Both the position numbers and the translations under genes were made by a program. Positions 62,100-64,000 of a DNA stretch of 64,000 nt are shown piece by piece (the first letter of the stretch is position 1; each line of letters begins with the position of its first letter). The stretch is from Aporrectodea caliginosa (taxonomy: Eukaryota > Annelida > Clitellata > Crassiclitellata > Lumbricidae). A model generated the notes under the pieces. That model ran no database searches. It worked only from the letters and a program-made list of their open reading frames with translations, and was not told the origin of the DNA. The stretch lies in contig JACEVL010001161.1 in NCBI GenBank assembly GCA_020284085.1, positions 3,023,344 through 3,087,343 of the forward strand. The letters are read 5' to 3'.

Positions 62100-62700
62100 A
62101 GGTAGATGTCAAAATCAGGTTACAATAAGTGAAGTATTTCGAACCATGGGTAGTAGCCTATTAGATGAGATGTACGAGAAAAAATACCGATGTTTTTAGC
62201 TATTTTATTAGAAATGACAAGTATGTGCTCCTTAAATGTTAAGTGCTGGTCAATGTGAACACCAAGAAATCGGGCTGAGCAGACTTGTTCAATTAAATTA
62301 CCATCAATATTTAGTTCGGTTGGGAGAAGTGGACAGTTTTTCCTATGGGACGTGAACAATATATAATTAGTCTTATCGAGATTGAGGGTTAAGTTTATTG
62401 ACTCTAAAGTCTAAACCACACAGCTATTTTTGTTAGTTAAATGTTGATTACATCATATAGTGTAGTAAGGGAACTGTGGGAATAAAAGACATTGGTATCG
62501 TCTGCGTAAAGAATGGGAATTGCAAAATGGGAGCGGCGTTCGGAAGATCATTAATATTATATTAGGAAAAGCAGAGGGCCAAAGATAGAATAGGCCTACC
62601 GTTGCAAGAAACCAGCTGGGAGCGATTATGAAAGCAACTGATGAACCAATTTAACTGAGTACTTCTGATAAGTAAGCCTCGTAGTTGAATCTCTCTGTCA
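62100..62700 (-). mobile_element. Degraded LINE reverse transcriptase fragment
   Basis: Minus-strand frame 62359-62120: FLGVHIDQHLTFKEHI and ISNKIAKNIGIFSR, typical of the region after the RT active site in CR1/Jockey-type LINEs. Upstream (62450-62620) other frames read GPLLF and an acidic residue block at the expected place of YADD. Frameshifted; not functional. Confidence 0.75.
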
Positions 62701-62947
62701 ACTTTCGTCTCTTTCGTGGGTCGTTAACTACCAAACGGAGGTTTGGTCAATTTCTCGTTTGACGTTACTTTGCAAGTTTTACGTTTGAAGCTTGATAGGT
62801 AATTTCTTATCATCCATTGTAATAAAGTTTTCTCTTTACTTCTAACCACTTATAAGTTTTCTCTTTAAGCGAAGAAGACAGTTTCTTCTCATCGTTGATG
62901 ATGTTGATGAGTTCTCTGCACGAAGGCAGCAGGTCCATTGGTTTTTA

Positions 62948-63115
62948 TGTCACCCGGGGATGAGGTGAATGGGGCGGTTTCCCGTTGACTTCCTCAAAGA
63001 CAATTGTGGGTGAGCAACTTGTCCAGGGTCGCTACGCAATGGCTTGAGGTACAGATTTGAACCTTCAACCCTCCGGCTACAAGGCCCAGATCATACCCTT
63101 CACCACCGCGTCCCA
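62948..63115 (-). mobile_element. tRNA-derived SINE, reverse orientation, variant 3' part
   Basis: Reverse complement contains TGGGACGCGGTGGTGAAGGG (box A), GGAGGGTTGAAGG with a weak box B, and CCCTGGACAAGTTGCTCACC. The 3' portion differs from the other copies, so it may be a subfamily. Confidence 0.75.
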
Positions 63116-63504
63116 TCGGGGAACGAGGAAGTCATTTTCTTCTAATCGTTTGTAAGTTTCTCTTTCAACTGTGGGAGTAGGCGTTTCTTTGCACCATCGG
63201 TGAGCACTCGATCCGTCCTCAAGTGTAACGTTCTGTTTGTAGAGTTCATGATTCCCATTCAAACGTTCGCTCAGATGAAATCCTGGTTTCAAAGCAAACA
63301 TTACATACCTAAGGAACAACTGCGTCATCAAGAAATAAAGTAAACAATCACTATAGATAGATAGACTAAGGAAAGAGGATTATCTGAGAGGTTTCCTTAT
63401 TTTCTGCCAACTTTTCCTCATCTTTCCCTATTAAAACTTTTACCCTGAAATACCTTACCTATTTGAAAACTGCTCTTCTCGTAATCGTAATCACGAAATT
63501 TCTA

Positions 63505-63725
63505 CAGCGCCAAAAAAGCGAAGTCGCGGGAACCAGCTTATTCACAGGCGCTTAGTCAAAACACAATCGATAGGCAGCGGTGAATTCGGTTTCAGGTCAA
63601 GGTCCAAAGGGTTCAGGCAGGCAGACAGTCAACCGCAGTGCACCAGCTTATTCACGAACGCTGCGTCTAGTCAGAGGGGTTGTCCAAAGGGTAGTCAGAA
63701 GGAGGTTCGAGTCCGGTTGCCAGGG
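63505..63725 (+). repeat. SINE-like compound repeat
   Basis: Two related modules: GCGAAGTCGCGGGAACCAGC at 63520 and CACCAGCTTATTCACGAACG at 63640, the second with GGTTCGAGTCCGG (box-B-like). The first also occurs at about 17240 and 30600; the second at 41190-41310 in reverse. Confidence 0.65.
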
Positions 63726-64000
63726 CGGCAGAGTAGGCAGAGTAACTGTTAAGTGGGTGTCGTTTAGGTCTTCTGGGGGGGGGATTCTGCCACTGTTCCT
63801 TCTCTGTCACTGGACCCACTGCATGGAAAAATCGTCTTGGTCATGTGAAAAGCGCGTCATCTTGGAGGCATTCAAATTGCAGCTCTAAGACCTATCTTTT
63901 AAAAGTATCATAACAACGTTTCATTACTTTTGAACTAATGGACAGCGCACTTTTCTGCGGTCTCGTTTGGACAACGACGATATATTATGAAACGTCGCCT
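63726..64000. other. No recognised feature; right edge
   Basis: A short open frame across 63580-63888 runs over the SINE-like repeat and has no recognisable domain. Confidence 0.45.

Overview
This is animal (metazoan) nuclear DNA: AT-rich, with intron-split genes, GT..AG splice sites, tRNA-derived SINEs, non-LTR retrotransposons, many DNA-transposon remnants and long microsatellites. Gene content and repeat style suggest a marine invertebrate, probably a deuterostome of the echinoderm, hemichordate or cephalochordate type. That placement is an inference; no feature here fixes the species.

Four protein genes can be reconstructed. (1) ARMC8, a CTLH/GID ubiquitin-ligase subunit, runs on the minus strand. 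Eighteen exons lie between 14737 and 902 and give about 640 residues; the last 40 or so lie beyond the left edge. (2) MBOAT7 (lysophosphatidylinositol acyltransferase), plus strand, seven exons, 16678-23295, is complete at about 475 residues with its catalytic Asn and His in place. It is head-to-head with ARMC8. (3) A small Ser/Thr-rich, mucin-like single-pass membrane protein, minus strand, two exons, 36580-35232. (4) DNAI2, the axonemal outer-arm dynein intermediate chain, plus strand, thirteen exons, 41663-57550. Its WD-repeat core is ordinary, but its last exon adds a 453-residue tail containing six 34-residue repeats, which looks like a lineage-specific extension.

The rest is a dense transposon record. 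hAT-type elements with perfect 8-bp target duplications lie at 216-659, 37321-38816, 41991-42339, 50555-52823 and, nested in the last, 51409-52310. Other DNA elements include piggyBac (59903-61794), a piggyBac-type MITE filled with microsatellite (19981-20844), tiny 60-63 bp piggyBac-like MITEs, a mariner gene split by another transposon (32060-32900), and several further TIR elements. Two nearly identical 5'-truncated RTE-like LINE copies lie at 8941-10049 and about 37981-38568. A second LINE family (58950-59640, 29075-29690) shares its 3' end with a tRNA-derived SINE present in several copies, a likely LINE/SINE partnership.

Region by region: 1-14737 is ARMC8 with intronic repeats; 14738-16677 is the shared upstream region holding two MITEs; 16678-23295 is MBOAT7; 23296-35230 is intergenic transposon debris; 35232-36580 is the mucin-like gene; 36581-41660 is intergenic with the hAT/RTE nest; 41663-57550 is DNAI2; 57551-64000 is microsatellites, a LINE, piggyBac, LINE remnants and SINEs. 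No bacterial-type operon, CRISPR array, rRNA or free-standing tRNA gene was seen.
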